A stretch of DNA of 64,000 bases from Trinickia diaoshuihuensis (lineage in GTDB: Bacteria > Pseudomonadota > Gammaproteobacteria > Burkholderiales > Burkholderiaceae): assembly GCF_003390925.1 (NCBI RefSeq), contig NZ_QUBS01000081.1, forward strand, positions 248,001 through 312,000, written 5' to 3'. Positions 15,947 to 28,900 of this stretch are shown here, in pieces. The notes beneath the pieces were generated by a model, which was given only the letters and a program-made list of their open reading frames with translations, was not told the origin of the DNA and did no database searches. Every line of letters starts with the position of its first letter. Positions within the stretch are counted from its first letter, which is position 1. Made by a program: the position numbers and the translations under genes.

Positions 15947-16729
15947 TTATGTCTGGGCTTGCACGAGTTCCTCGCTTTCGCAGACGGCCGGCACCCCTTT
16001 CGCCCACATATTCGACGACAGCGAGAAGGTCATCGCGCGGACGTGGTGAAACCAGCCGGCCGGTAAATACAGCAAATCCCCGGCATTGAGCATGCACTGA
16101 CAGCCTTTGACGGCTCTTGCACGCGGAAACCTAGAGAAGTCGGGCGCCTCCGGGTTGAACTTCGAGCCGAACAACACCGGGTTGGATTCCCACAAATAAA
16201 GGTTTTCCGCATAGTGCGGCGGGAACAGCATGATGCGCTTCGTTCCCCAAACCTGGGCGAGCAGGTTGTCGTCATAGTCGCAATGCAACGGCGTAACCGT
16301 GCCCGCGGGTCCGATCCAGATCTTCAAGTCTTTGAAGTGCTTGAAATATCGCGGCCACCGGCATAAGGCGTCGAGCTCCGGAAGCTTTTGATTGCCCAGA
16401 TAAGGCGGTAAGCCCGAGGTGCCGCCGCGCAATAGCGCGAAATACTCGGCGAGCGACAACTCGATGCTTTCGCGCTTCTTCGAGAACGCGGCGCTCACAT
16501 AGTCGCCCACCCGGGCGCGGACCCGCAGCCCGCCGTAGCGCTCGGCCAGCGTATCCGGGGTGAGCGCATAGAGCGGCCAGCCGGGGACGATACCGGCAAT
16601 GATGAACGGGACGCTCGCCGCGGCGAATGCGGCAAACACATTCGGCTCGAGCGGACTTACGCGCGGCACTGACGAAATGTCGCCCATGAGGCGACTCGCG
16701 ATTTCGATCCGGCGACGAATGTCTTCCAT
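15947..16729 (-). CDS. JmjC/cupin-8 type Fe(II)/2-oxoglutarate oxygenase
   Basis: 260 residues from the ATG at 16729; a TTG at 16771 is an alternative start, and neither has a strong ribosome site. The iron ligands are visible as H149-C-D151 in VTPLHCDYDDN and a distal His (H228) in PAGWFHHV, with the typical strand WGTKRIMLFPP between them. Cupin-8/JmjC enzymes of this size hydroxylate protein side chains (FIH-1 and YcfD type). Next to an ATP-grasp gene and a peptide gene, hydroxylation of the peptide or a partner is a reasonable inference. A gap of about 210 bases separates it from the ATP-grasp start, so the downstream genes may have their own promoter. Confidence 0.85.
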   Translation of the reverse strand: MEDIRRRIEIASRLMGDISSVPRVSPLEPNVFAAFAAASVPFIIAGIVPGWPLYALTPDTLAERYGGLRVRARVGDYVSAAFSKKRESIELSLAEYFALLRGGTSGLPPYLGNQKLPELDALCRWPRYFKHFKDLKIWIGPAGTVTPLHCDYDDNLLAQVWGTKRIMLFPPHYAENLYLWESNPVLFGSKFNPEAPDFSRFPRARAVKGCQCMLNAGDLLYLPAGWFHHVRAMTFSLSSNMWAKGVPAVCESEELVQAQT

Positions 16730-16796
16730 TGCCAATAGGGCCAGTCGGGTCAAGCGGGACGAGGATAGCAATAAACAGGTATTCGCGCGTTTGCCG

Positions 16797-16847
16797 CGAA
16801 ATGTTTAGGGCAGGCGATAAAAAAATATTTCGCGATAGCCCTAAACA
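16797..16847. promoter_or_regulatory. Divergent regulatory region with an inverted 10-bp repeat (TGTTTAGGGC)
   Basis: The second exact copy of CGAAATGTTTAGGGC (16797-16811) is paired with a perfect inverted copy of its last ten bases, GCCCTAAACA at 16838-16847. The 26-base spacer is AT-rich. It sits between the divergent oxygenase gene and the giant YD-repeat gene and is the most likely operator for both. The binding protein is unknown. Confidence 0.6.
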
Positions 16848-16956
16848 ATTTGCCCTGCCGACGAGATGACTTGAGCAACTACGCAACGATTCCAGGCTAG
16901 GGAGTGTTTCCCGCTGGGAAGTTGGTGACGGACAACATATCCAAACGGAACACGAC

Positions 16957-19900
16957 ATGGTCGCGATCGTCAGCGGAAATAACCTGGGTCTCAATCTCGG
17001 TTCGCTCGCACTCCTAGGCTCAAACGGCAAGATCGGTAACGCCGTGCAAGGTCGAAGCGGCGAGCGCGCGTACGTGAACGTCGCAAACGGCAACCTCGTT
17101 TTGCAAGACAACGACGCGTTGCTGATGGGGCTCGGACTCGATCTCGGCGATATCCGAACGTACAACAGCCAAGGTGCCGCCAACTTCACCAACGGCGACG
17201 GCTGGCAGGGCGGTCTGTACAAATCGGTGACGGCAAGTGACGGCGTCCTGCGGCGCACCGATAGCGACGGTTCGGTTTCGACCTATGTGTGGAGTGCCGC
17301 AACGCAGGCCTACGTCCAATCCGACAGTGCGGGCGGCGCGCTCAACACGATTCGCGAGAATTCCGACGGCAGTTGGCAGTGGACCAACGGCAGCACGGGC
17401 GCGAACGAAACCTATCAGGGCAGCGGCGCAGGCTTGCTGCTCTCGTCGAGCGATACGAGCGGCAACGCGCTGACGTACCGCTACAACGCGCAAAACCAAC
17501 TGGTGCAGGTGACGGACGCCGACGGAGAATCGTTGAATTTCTCCTATGTCGGCCAGAACCTGACGTCGCTCAGTCTCACGCTGCAGTCCGGGCAAACCGA
17601 GCATCTGGTCGACTACACCTACGACGGTCTCAATCGCCTTACCTCGGTCTCCGTGAGCCTGAACCCCGATGGGACGGTCCCGGCGGGCTCCGATACCTTG
17701 CCCCGCTATGTGACGACGTATGGTTACGACGGAAACAGCGATCGTGTCACGAGCGTGCAGCAAAGCGACGGTACCAGCCTGTCGATTGCGTACGTGCAGG
17801 CAGGCGGCGCTTACCGGGTTGCATCGGTGACGGACGGCGACGGCGACACCACGCAGTATTCATACAACGTCGATGCAGGCGTAACGACGGTCACGGATCC
17901 CACCGGTAGTGTCAGTACCTACCGCTACGATCAAGATGGCCGCTTGACCCAAGCGTCGATGGGCGTGACGGCAGGCAATCCGAACGGTTTGACGCGGTTG
18001 TCGTATACGTATGACGCGCTAGGTAACGTTACGAGCGTGACGGACGGCACAGGCAACACCGTCAGGTATACCTACGATGCCAACGGCAACCAGACCGGGC
18101 AGGTAGACGGCGCGGGCGACACGCTTACCCGAACCTACAACGCGCAAAACCAACTGCAGACCGAAACGGTCTACGCCGTCGCGGCAGGTTCCGGCACGCC
18201 GGCCGGTGAACCGGCGGTCACGCGCTACGTGTATGACGCGGACGGCCACAATCTGCTGCGCTATGTCGTTACGCCCGACGGCCGCGTGACCGAGTACCGG
18301 TACGACGCCAACGGTCAGCGCATCGCGACGATCCAGTACACGCAGCACACGTACGACACCTCGGCTCTCGCCGCCGATGCAGTGCCGACCGAAGCGCAGA
18401 TGCAGGCCTGGGGTGCCCAGCAGGATCAAACCACGCTCGAGCGCGCGGACTATGCGTACGATTTCCGCGGCCAATTGCAGAGCGCGACCACTTACGGCGC
18501 GGTCGATTCGAATGGCAACGGTGTCGCCGCCGAGGCGTCGACGACCCGCTACATCTACAGTCAATCCGGCGAGTTGCTGCAGTCGATTTCCCCGGATGGG
18601 CGAACGATAACGCAGAACGTCTACGACGGTCTGGGCCGGGTCGTATCGCAAACGACGCGTTCGGTAGACGGCGCCACGTCCGTTACCACCTTGACGCAGT
18701 ACGACGACGCGGGCGGCCGCACGACGGTTACGCAGGCGAACGGGCTCGCAACCGTATCCACGTACGATTCGGCGGGTAGGCTCGTCAGCGTCATCCAGAA
18801 CGATGCGGCGGGTAACCGGTTGGGGACGACGCGGTATACGTACGACGCGGACGGTCGCTTGTTGATGGCGACGGGTCCTACGGGCACGAGCACGTGGTCG
18901 CTATACGATAACGCCGGCCGCAAGGTCGCCGACATCGATCCGACGGGGCAACTGACCGAGTACGTCTACAATCCCGACAATCAAGTCACCGAGACGATCG
19001 TCTATGCCACGGCGATCGATGTAACCGCGCTCGTCGGCGCGAACGGGACGCCCAAGGCGGTCACGCTCGATCAAATTCGTCCCGTATCGTCGGCGCAGGA
19101 CGAGAAGTCGTGGGATCTGTATGACGCCGCTGGGCGCCTCGCATGGCAGGTGGACGGACGCGGCAACGTGACCCGGACCGTCTATGACGGAGAATCTCGC
19201 GTCGTATCGGTCACGCGACTGGCTACGCCGATCGATACGCGTACGCTTGGCAACGGCGTTGGCGTAACGCTGGATCTCGGCGGCCGCACGACGACGACCA
19301 CATTGACCGAGGTCACGCCCGGCGGCGCGCAAAACGGTTACGTACTGCGCGCGACGGTGCAGGGCAGCGACCCGAGCGGAACGGTCAATTTTTTCTCGGG
19401 GCAAACGTACCTCGGCAGCGGCAATGTGGTGGATGGCGTCGCCACGCTTGCCGTCGCCGGTTTGCCGGGCGGCGGCGCGTTGACGGCGGCCTATAGCGGC
19501 GACGCGAACAACTTGAGCAGCGCGTCGAGCGGAGTCACGGTTACGGTGGCGCCTCCCGGTGCGCCCACGCCGGTTGCGAGCGCGACCGTGCTGACAGTAT
19601 CGCGCCCCACAGCGTCGACTTCGCAAGGCGTCGTGCTGACCGCGCTTGTGCTGGGACAGGATCCGAGCGGTACCGTGTCGTTCTACGACGGCACTACGCT
19701 GCTGGGGACGGCCACGGTCGAGAACGGCGTTGCGTCGCTGGCGCTGGCCGGTTTGCCCGCGGGAGACAACGCGCTGACGGCGACCTACGGCGGCGATTCG
19801 GCCAATGCGGCAAGCACGTCGACAGCGGTCGACGAGACAGTCGCAGCGGTGGTAACGCCGACGACCGTGACGCTGAGCGCATCGCCGTCTTCTTCGACGA

Positions 19901-22900
19901 TGACGCAGCCGGTTACGCTGACGGCGACGGTTACGGGCAGCACGCCGGGCGGAACGGTGAGCTTCTTCAGCGGCCAAACGCTCGTGGGCTCGGCGCAAGT
20001 CGTCGGCGGCCAGGCGACGTTGACGCTGACGACGCTGCCGATCGGTACCGACGAGCTGACCGCGGTCTATTCCGGCGACACGGCAAACGCCGGCAGTGTG
20101 TCGGGCCAGGTCGCCCAGGTCGTTACGGGCCAAAACCCGGGCGTGGCGCTGCGTTTGTCGAGCTATTCGCCGAGCGCGGGGCAAGCGCTGACGCTCACGG
20201 CCCATGTGGGCGTGCAGCTTTTCAATCCGAACGACGCGCCGCCAACCGGGACGGTAACGTTCTACAACGGCAACACGGTGCTGGGCACCGTGGCAGTCAC
20301 GGCGGACGGTGCGGGGTTCGAGAGCGGCACGGCGACGCTGAACGTGGCAGGATTGCCTGCCGGGCAACTGCAGTTGCGCGCGGTGTACAGCGGCGATGCG
20401 TCATACGTCAGCAGTCAAGATCAATGGCAAATCACGGTTACTCCGGTCTCGACTTCGCTGTCGCTGGGCACGTCGCAGAGCGGGGGCTCCACGACGCTGA
20501 TGGCGACGTTGGGCGGCGGCTATCAGCCGAGCGGGCTCGTCACGTTCTTGAGCGGTACGACGGTGCTCGGCATGGCGCAAGTGACCAACGGCCAAGCGAG
20601 CCTCACGCTCGCGAATGTGCCGGCCGGAACCTACGCCGTGAGCGCCACGTACACCGGTGACGCGAACAATAGCAGCAGTGTGGCGAGCGTCAATCCGTCC
20701 GGAAAGGCCCTGTCGGCTCCTTCGCACGGCGGTAGCTCGACGACGGTTTCGTTGAGCGCGTCGCCGTCGTCGGTAACGACGTTCCAGCCGGTCACGCTGA
20801 CGGCGACGGTCACGGGCAGCACGCCGGGCGGAACGGTGAGCTTCTTCAACGGCCAGACGCTCGTGGGCTCGGCGCAAGTCGTCGGCGGTCAAGCGACGTT
20901 GACGCTGACGACGCTGCCGATCGGTACCGACCAATTAACCGCGGTCTATTCGGGCGATACGGCAAACGCCGGCAGTGTGTCGGGCCAGGTCGCCCAGGTG
21001 GTGACGGGCCAGAACCCGGGCGTGGCGCTGCGCTTGTCGAGCTATTCGCCGAGCGCGGGGCAAGCGCTGACGCTTACGGCCCATGTGGGCGTGCAGCTTT
21101 TCAATCCGAACGACGCGCCTCCGACCGGGACGGTAACGTTCTACAACGGCAACACGGTGCTGGGTACCGTGGCAGTCACGGCGGACGGTGCGGGGTTCGA
21201 GAGCGGCACGGCGACGCTGAACGTGGCCGGGTTGCCCGCCGGGCAGCTTCAGTTGCGTGCGGTCTACAGCGGCGATAGCGCGTACGTCAGCAGTCAAGAT
21301 CAATGGCAGATCACAACTGCCCCGGCTACGACCTCGCTGGCGCTGAGCACGTCGCAAAGCGCAAGCGCGACGACGCTCACCGCGACATTGAGCGGCGGAT
21401 ACCAGGCGAGCGGGATCGTCACGTTCTTGAGCGGTACGACGGTGCTCGGCACGGCGCAAGTGACGAACGGCCAAGCGAGCCTCGCGCTCGCGAATGTGCC
21501 GGCCGGAACCTACGCCGTGAGCGCCACGTACACCGGCGATGCGAACAATAGCAGCAGCGTGGCGAGCGTCAATCCGGCCGGAAAGGCCCTGTCGGCTCCT
21601 TCGCACGGCGGTAGCTCGACGACGGTTTCGTTGAGCGCGTCGCCGTCGTCGGTAACGACCTTCCAGCCGGTCACGCTGACGGCGACGGTCACGGGCAGCA
21701 CGCCGGGCGGAACGGTGAGCTTCTTCAACGGCCAGACGCTCGTGGGCTCGGCGCAAGTCGTCGGCGGTCAAGCGACGTTGACGCTGACGACGCTGCCGAT
21801 CGGTACCGACCAATTAACCGCGGTCTATTCGGGTGATACGAAAAACGCCGGCAGTGTGTCGGGCCAGGTCGCCCAGGTCGTGACGGGCCAAGACCCCGGC
21901 GTGGCGCTGCGCTTCTCGAACTATTCGCCGAACGCGGGTCAACCGCTGACGCTCATTGCCCATGTGGGCGTGCAGCTTTTCAATTCGAACGACGCGCCGC
22001 CAACCGGAACGGTGACGTTCTACAACGGCAACACGGTGCTGGGCACCGTGGCGGTCACGGCGGACGGCCCGGGGTTCGAGACCGGCACGGCGACGCTGAA
22101 CGTGGCCGGGTTGCCCGCCGGCCAGCTTCAGTTGCGTGCGGTCTACAGCGGCGATAGCGCGTACGTCAGCAGTCAAGATCAATGGCAATTCACAGTCGCG
22201 CAGGCGCCGACTACACTTTCGCTGAGCACGTCGCCGAGCGGCAGCGCGACGACGCTGACCGCCACATTGAGCGGAGGCTACGAGGCGACCGGGATCGTCA
22301 CGTTCTTGAACGGCACGACGGTGCTGGGCACAGCGCAACTGGTCAACGGTCAGGCTAGCTTGACGCTCGCGACGCTGCCGAGCGACACGAGCGAATTGAC
22401 CGCGTCTTATTCGGGCGATTCGCAAAACACCAGCAGCGTGTCGCCCGTCGGCGGACAGGCCGGCAGCACGGGCGGCACCGGCTCGACGCCGAGCGCGCCG
22501 GCGGCAGCGACGTTGTCCATCGCGCCCACCGGTACGATGGCCGCCAATGCGCCCCTCACGTTCCAAGTAAACGGCAACGATCCTACCGGGAGCGTCAGCT
22601 TGTTCGAAGGCACGACCTATCTCGGCAGCGCACCGGTAGTCAACGGCGTTGCCACGTTCACGGGGATCGACGTACCCGTCGGCGACGTCAATCTGGCGGC
22701 TAGCTATTCCGGCGATGCCGCCAATACCACGGCCGTCGTTCAGTTTCAGCGGACGGTGACGACCGCCGTCTCGACGACCACGATTCGCGTCATCGGCGAG
22801 GAGAGCACCTCGCCGCTGTTTCTCGAGGCCAATGTCGCGGGCGACAATCCCAGCGGCACGATGACGTTCTACAGCGGCTCGACGGTGCTGGGCACGGTCG

Positions 22901-25900
22901 AGGTCGTCAATGGCGTTGCCGCCATCGCGGTTTCCGCCGCGTCCGTGAATGCCGGCGCGGTGACCGCGGTCTATTCGGGCGACGGCAACAATGTGGGCAG
23001 TACGTCCTCGCCGCTGTCGTTGCAAGCGAGCGTCGTCCTCGCACCGATTCCGCCGACGGCGGACGGTCAATCGGTGACGCTCAGTGCTCAAGTCACGGGC
23101 AACGATCCGACGGGACAAATCGCGTTCGTCAGCGGCACGACGGTGCTCGGCATCGCGCAAGTCATCAACGGCACGGCGACGCTGGTCGTTCCGGCGTTGA
23201 ATCTTCCTGTCGGCACGCAAGAAGTCACGGCCTATTATTCCGGCGATGCGATGAATGGCGCGAGCTCCTCGGCGCAGTCGATGTCGGTCGAATTGGGCAC
23301 GAGAACCGTCGTCGTCGCCACGGCGGACGCGGATCGGACGGTCACCCGGATCTACGACCGGGACGGCCTTGTCACGGCGACGATCGACGGCGACGGCTAT
23401 CTGACCCGGCACATCTACAACGCGGCCGGTCAGCAAACGCAAACGATCGGTTATGCGAACGCCGTTCCGGGATTCGGCGACGCCGCCGCGTTCGCCTCGG
23501 CGGTGGCGAACGCGCAAGCTACGGGCTCGCTGGACGGGCTCTTGCCGGCATCGAGTCCCAACGACGTCTCGACCTACGACCTCTACAACGCACGTGGCCA
23601 ACTCGTCGGGCAGGTGGACGGCGACGGATACCTAACGGAGTCCGTCTACGATGCCGACGGTCGCGTGACGCAAACGATCCGCTACGCGACCGCGGTCGGC
23701 GTTCAGCTCGGCGCGAGTTCGACGCTTGCGGACGTGCGGCCGGCCAGCAGCCCCAAAGATCAGAGCACGTCGACCACATGGGATGCATTAGGGCGTGTCA
23801 GTACGCAGACGAACGCCGAAGGCACGGTCACGAGCTACACGTACGACAGCATGGGCAACGTGATCGAGGCGACGACCGCGCTCGGCACGGCCGACCAGCG
23901 GACGGTCATGACGCGCTACGATGCCCAAGGGCATGTGATCGGCGAGCTCTCGGGCGACGGCGCGGCGCTGATTACAGGCGACCAGACCCAGGCGCAGATC
24001 GACGCGATTTGGAATCGGTACGCCGTCACTTACACGTATGACGCGGCCGGACGCCGCCTCAGCGCGACGGATGCGAACGGCAACCGCGCGGTCTACTTCT
24101 ACGACGACGCCGGCCGCCTGCGCTTCACAGTGAACGCGACGGGGGCCGTCACCGAGGATAGCTACGATGCGCTCGGACACCTAACGGCAAAGACGCAGTA
24201 CGCGAGCGCATTGAGTGGGGCGGCATTGTCGGGGTTGCAGGGCGGGTTGCTCAGTTCGGCATCGAATCAGGCGGCGGTAACCGCGTTGCAAAGCGCACGC
24301 GATGCGAGCCGGCAAGCGAATAGCGTGACGCAGTATGCCTACGATAACGACGGCGAGCTGATTCAAGCGACCGATGCGATGGGCGGCGTCACGGCGACGA
24401 GCTACGACGCATTCGGCGATGCGGTGCGGACGACCGAGACCCTCTCGGCGGGCCGCACGGTGACGTCCACGGCCAGTTTCGACAATCGCGGCCTGCGCAC
24501 CGAGACGGTTTCCGACGCGGGAGCAATCGCAGCGACGGCGACGGTGCAATACGATGCGTTCGGGCGGGTAGTTTCGTCGACAGATGCTAACGGCAACGTC
24601 ACGCGTTCGAGCTACGACGGCCTCGGCCGCGTCATCGCCACGACGGACGCGGCCGGCTCGGCGCGCGCGAGTACGTACGATGCTTTCGGCCGTGTCTTGA
24701 CGCAGACGGACGCCCTCGGCAATACAACGACCTACACCTACGACGCAGCCGCGCGCAGCATGACGACGACGACGCCCGAAGGCGTCTCCGTGACGGTCAC
24801 GCACAATCGCGAGGGGCAGACGGTAAACGTCGCCGACGGCAACGGCAACACGACGGCTTATACGTACGACGCCGACGGCAACCCGTTGTCGACGACCACC
24901 CCGCTCACGACCACGACGAAGCGCTATGACGCGGGCGACCGTCTAATCAGCAGCACCGATGCGAACGGCATTGTCACGCAATACACCTACGACGCCGCGA
25001 ATCGGCTGCTCTCGCGCACGGTCGATCCGGGCGGGCTTGCGCTGACGACGCAATACGCGTACGACGCTAAGGGCGAGCAGATCAGCGTGACGGATCCGAA
25101 CGGCATCGTCACGCAAAGCACCTACGACCTCAAGGGCGAACTGCTGACGCAAACCGTCGATCCGGGCGGCCTCGCACTGACGACGCAATATAGCTACGAC
25201 CAAGCCGGGCATGCCGTGACGGTGACGAGCCCCGGCGGCGCCGTGACGCAGTACACCTACGACGACCTCGGTCGCCGTGTGATGACGCAAGTCGATCCGT
25301 CGGGACTCAACTTGACCACCCGGTACGCGTACGACGCGAACGGCAACATGGTCAGCAGCACGGACGGCGACGGCAACGTTACACGCTACACCTACGATGC
25401 CGACAATCGCGTCGTCTACACGGTGAACGGTGCCGGCAACGTCCAGTTGACCCAGTACGACGCCGACGGACGCGTGGCCCAAACGATCGCCTATGCGACG
25501 CCGATCGATCCGAGCCGATTGAGCGCCGCGCCGGATTCGGCCCAGATCGCGGCCCTCGTGCAGCCCCAGCCTGGACTCGATGTTACGCGGACCGACGTCT
25601 ACGATGACGACGGCAATCTGACCTATACGGTCGACGGCGTAGGCGACGTCACGCACTTCGTCTATGACAACGACGGCAACGCGATCCAGCGTATTCAGTA
25701 CGCGAACCGCGTCTCCGGCTATGCGGGCGGCGTGCCGCAGGTCGTGGCGGATCCCGCCCACGATACGGACGTTCGCACGGTCTATGACGCATTGAACCGT
25801 GCCGTCTTCACGATCGACGGCACCGGTGCGGTCACGCAGCAGGTTTACGACGGCAACGGCAACGTGCTCTCGAAGATCGCCTATGCGAGCCCGGTTCCTG

Positions 25901-28900
25901 CCGGTACGCCCGCGACGGCGTCCGCGCTGAGCGCCGCCGTTGCGAGCATCGCGGATCCCGCGCACGACAAAAGCGTGCGGCAGGTTTTCGATGCCGCGAA
26001 TCGCGTGATATGGAGCGTCGACGGTGTCGGGGCGGTCACGCATTACGCCTATGACAGCGACGGCAACGTGACGAGCAAGATCGCGTATGCCACTGCGCTG
26101 CCGGCCGGTGCTGATCCGTCCAAGGTCGCGAAGAGCGCGAGCGATCAAGAAACGGATTGGGTATACGACGACGCCAATCGGGTCATCTATCAACTCGAGG
26201 TGACCGATCACGCCGACGACGTGATCGCGGGCTCCTCGGGCATGAGGGCGGTGACGTCGTATCAATACGATGCGAACGGAAACCGTATTCGCACGGTCTC
26301 CTTTGCCACGCCGCTGCTCGGTTCGGTGCAGCCGAACGCGCAGAGTATCTACGCGAACCTTGCGATCGCGCCGGCGCTCGACCGTGTTCAGACTGCCGCA
26401 TACGATGCGGCGGGCAGGCTCGTTTACGCCCAAGACGCGCTGGGCGCGATCACGCACTACACCTATGACGGTGCGAGCCGCTTAACTTCGACGACGCAAT
26501 ATGCGCAGGCCGCTGCCGTCGACGAATCGTTCAACGGTACGTCGGACGGCGTGCGCGGATTTCAGACCACGACGCCGAATGCCGCGGCCTTTGCGCAACT
26601 GGCGACAGCGACGCCGGGGCAAGACCGGACGACGCAATATGCCTACGACGGCGCGGGGCGCCAGATCTATCAGATCGACGCGCTCGGTTATGTCACTCAG
26701 ACGAATTACGACGGCGTCGGCCGCGCGGTGGGTTCGACGCGCTATGCCAATGCCGTGCAGCTCAACGCGCAGGGCAACCCGGCGCTCGTCGCGGCGGCGA
26801 TCGTCGCGGATCCGTCGGCCGACGAAGCCACGAGCGCCACATTCGACGCGGCCGGCAATATGGTCGCCTCGACCGATGCGCTTGGGCATACGCAGCAATA
26901 CGCCTACAACGGCATCGGCGCGAAGATCGCCTACACCAACCAGAACGGCGCGACCTGGACCTACGGCTACGATGCGGCTGGACGGGTGGTGAGCGAAATT
27001 GCGCCGGCGGTCGACGTGACCACGGTCGCGCAAGACGCGAACGGCAACCTCGTTCAGACGGGGACCTCGGCGGTCAATGTCGTCACGGTCATGAGTTACG
27101 ACGCGCTCGGCAACCTGACTTCTCGAACCGAAGCGGCGGGCACCGCGCAGGCTCGGACGACGCAATACGTATACGACGCGCTCGGTCGGCAGATCAAAAC
27201 GATCTATTCGCCCGTCGGCGTCTATAACGCGAGCGCCGACGCGCTCAACGTCAACGGCGAGGGCGGCGCGGCCACCCGGACCGAGACGACTCAAACGCTG
27301 TACAGCGAAGTTGTCTACGACACGCTCGGTAATGCCGTGGCCGATCGCGACGTGGCAGGGAACTACACGTACAAGGTCTACGATAGAACCGGGCAGCTTC
27401 GCTATGACGTCGATGCGCTAGGCTACGTCACGGCCTATCAACGCGACGTCTTCGGCGACCAAATCGCATTGACCCGATACACGAGCAGCGTTTCCACGGC
27501 AGCTTGGGACAATACGCCGCCTACCGATGCCGCTATGGCCGGTTTGGTCGGCTCGATCGGCAGCACCACCGATCGGACTATCACGACCGAATACGACAAA
27601 CTCGGTCGCGCGGTCCAGGTCACGCAACCCGCCGTTTGGAACGACTACGGTGGCGGCCGAGCCGGAATGGCGAGCGAGGTGACGAAGACCGTCTACAACG
27701 CATTCGGCAATGTCGTGCAGACGGCCGCTTTGACGGTGGCGAATCGCTGGGTTACGACGACCTACTACTACGACCTGCGCGGGCAACAGGTGGCTAGCGT
27801 CGATGCGCTCGGCTACGTTACGACGCAGCGTTTCGACGCCGCCGGCAATAAGATCGCGCAAACGCAATATGCGAACGCGACGACCGGCAGGTCCACTACC
27901 GGATATGCGACGCCCATTGCCGCTAGCCAGGATCGCACGACGACCTACGGCTACGATCAGGCCAATCGCCAAGTCAGCCAGACACAGGTCGGCGTGACCT
28001 ACAGCACAGCGCCGGACGGCAACAGTGGCGTTGGTAACTTGACGACAACCTATGGGTACGACGCCGTCGGCAACCTCACGCGCACGACGGATGCGCTCGG
28101 CAACAGTACCTATACCTACTACGATGCGCTCGGCAGGACGATTGCCACGGCTGCGCCTGCCGTATCCGATACGACGAGCGGGCACGTCCTCATTCCGTTG
28201 ACGACGTACGGCTTTGATGCGTTGGGCAATGTCGTCGTCAAGACGCAATTTGCGAACGGTGCCGCATCGGCCGATCAATCGGGCTATGCCGTTGCGGCCG
28301 GCAGCGCGGCCGATCGCACGACACTCACCGAATACGACAACCATGGCGATGCGCTAGAGACGACAGATGCCGACGGCAACAGCCATTTCATGTCATACGA
28401 CGCGGCTGGCCGGTTAGCGAAAGATTGGCAGGCGGTGCTTGGAAACGATGGCGTGGTGCATACGCTCTACACCGTTTTCCAATACGATGCGCTCGGCCGG
28501 CAGACGGCGATTATCACGCCGAACTCGACGAGCGTCGTGTCGGGAGGCGGCATTGCGACCGAGAGCCAAGCACAGGCGGGATCGTTGACCACGGCCATGG
28601 TCTACAACGCATTCGGCGAGATGGTTCGGCGCGGCAGCTACGCGACGGGTTCCGCCCCGCAGTACCAGGAGAGCTTCGAATACGATAACGCGGGGCGGCT
28701 GTGGCGGACCAATAGCGGCGGCACGGTCCACGTCATGCTGTACACCCTGCAGGGCTACAAGACGGCGGACATTACGAGCGCCGGCAGCGAAGGCGGTTCG
28801 GGAGCCGGCGTCGATCTGAGCCAGGTAGCGTCGGCGCAGGCCGTCGACCAAATGGGCTCGAACGGACTGCGTCGCACGTCGATGCGGCTCGATCTGTTGG

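Noticed and set aside
19861-22476. Periodic repeats that might suggest a CRISPR array or satellite
   Set aside because: The period is 879 bases, in frame, and encodes Ig-like domains; there are no short palindromic repeats with unique spacers.
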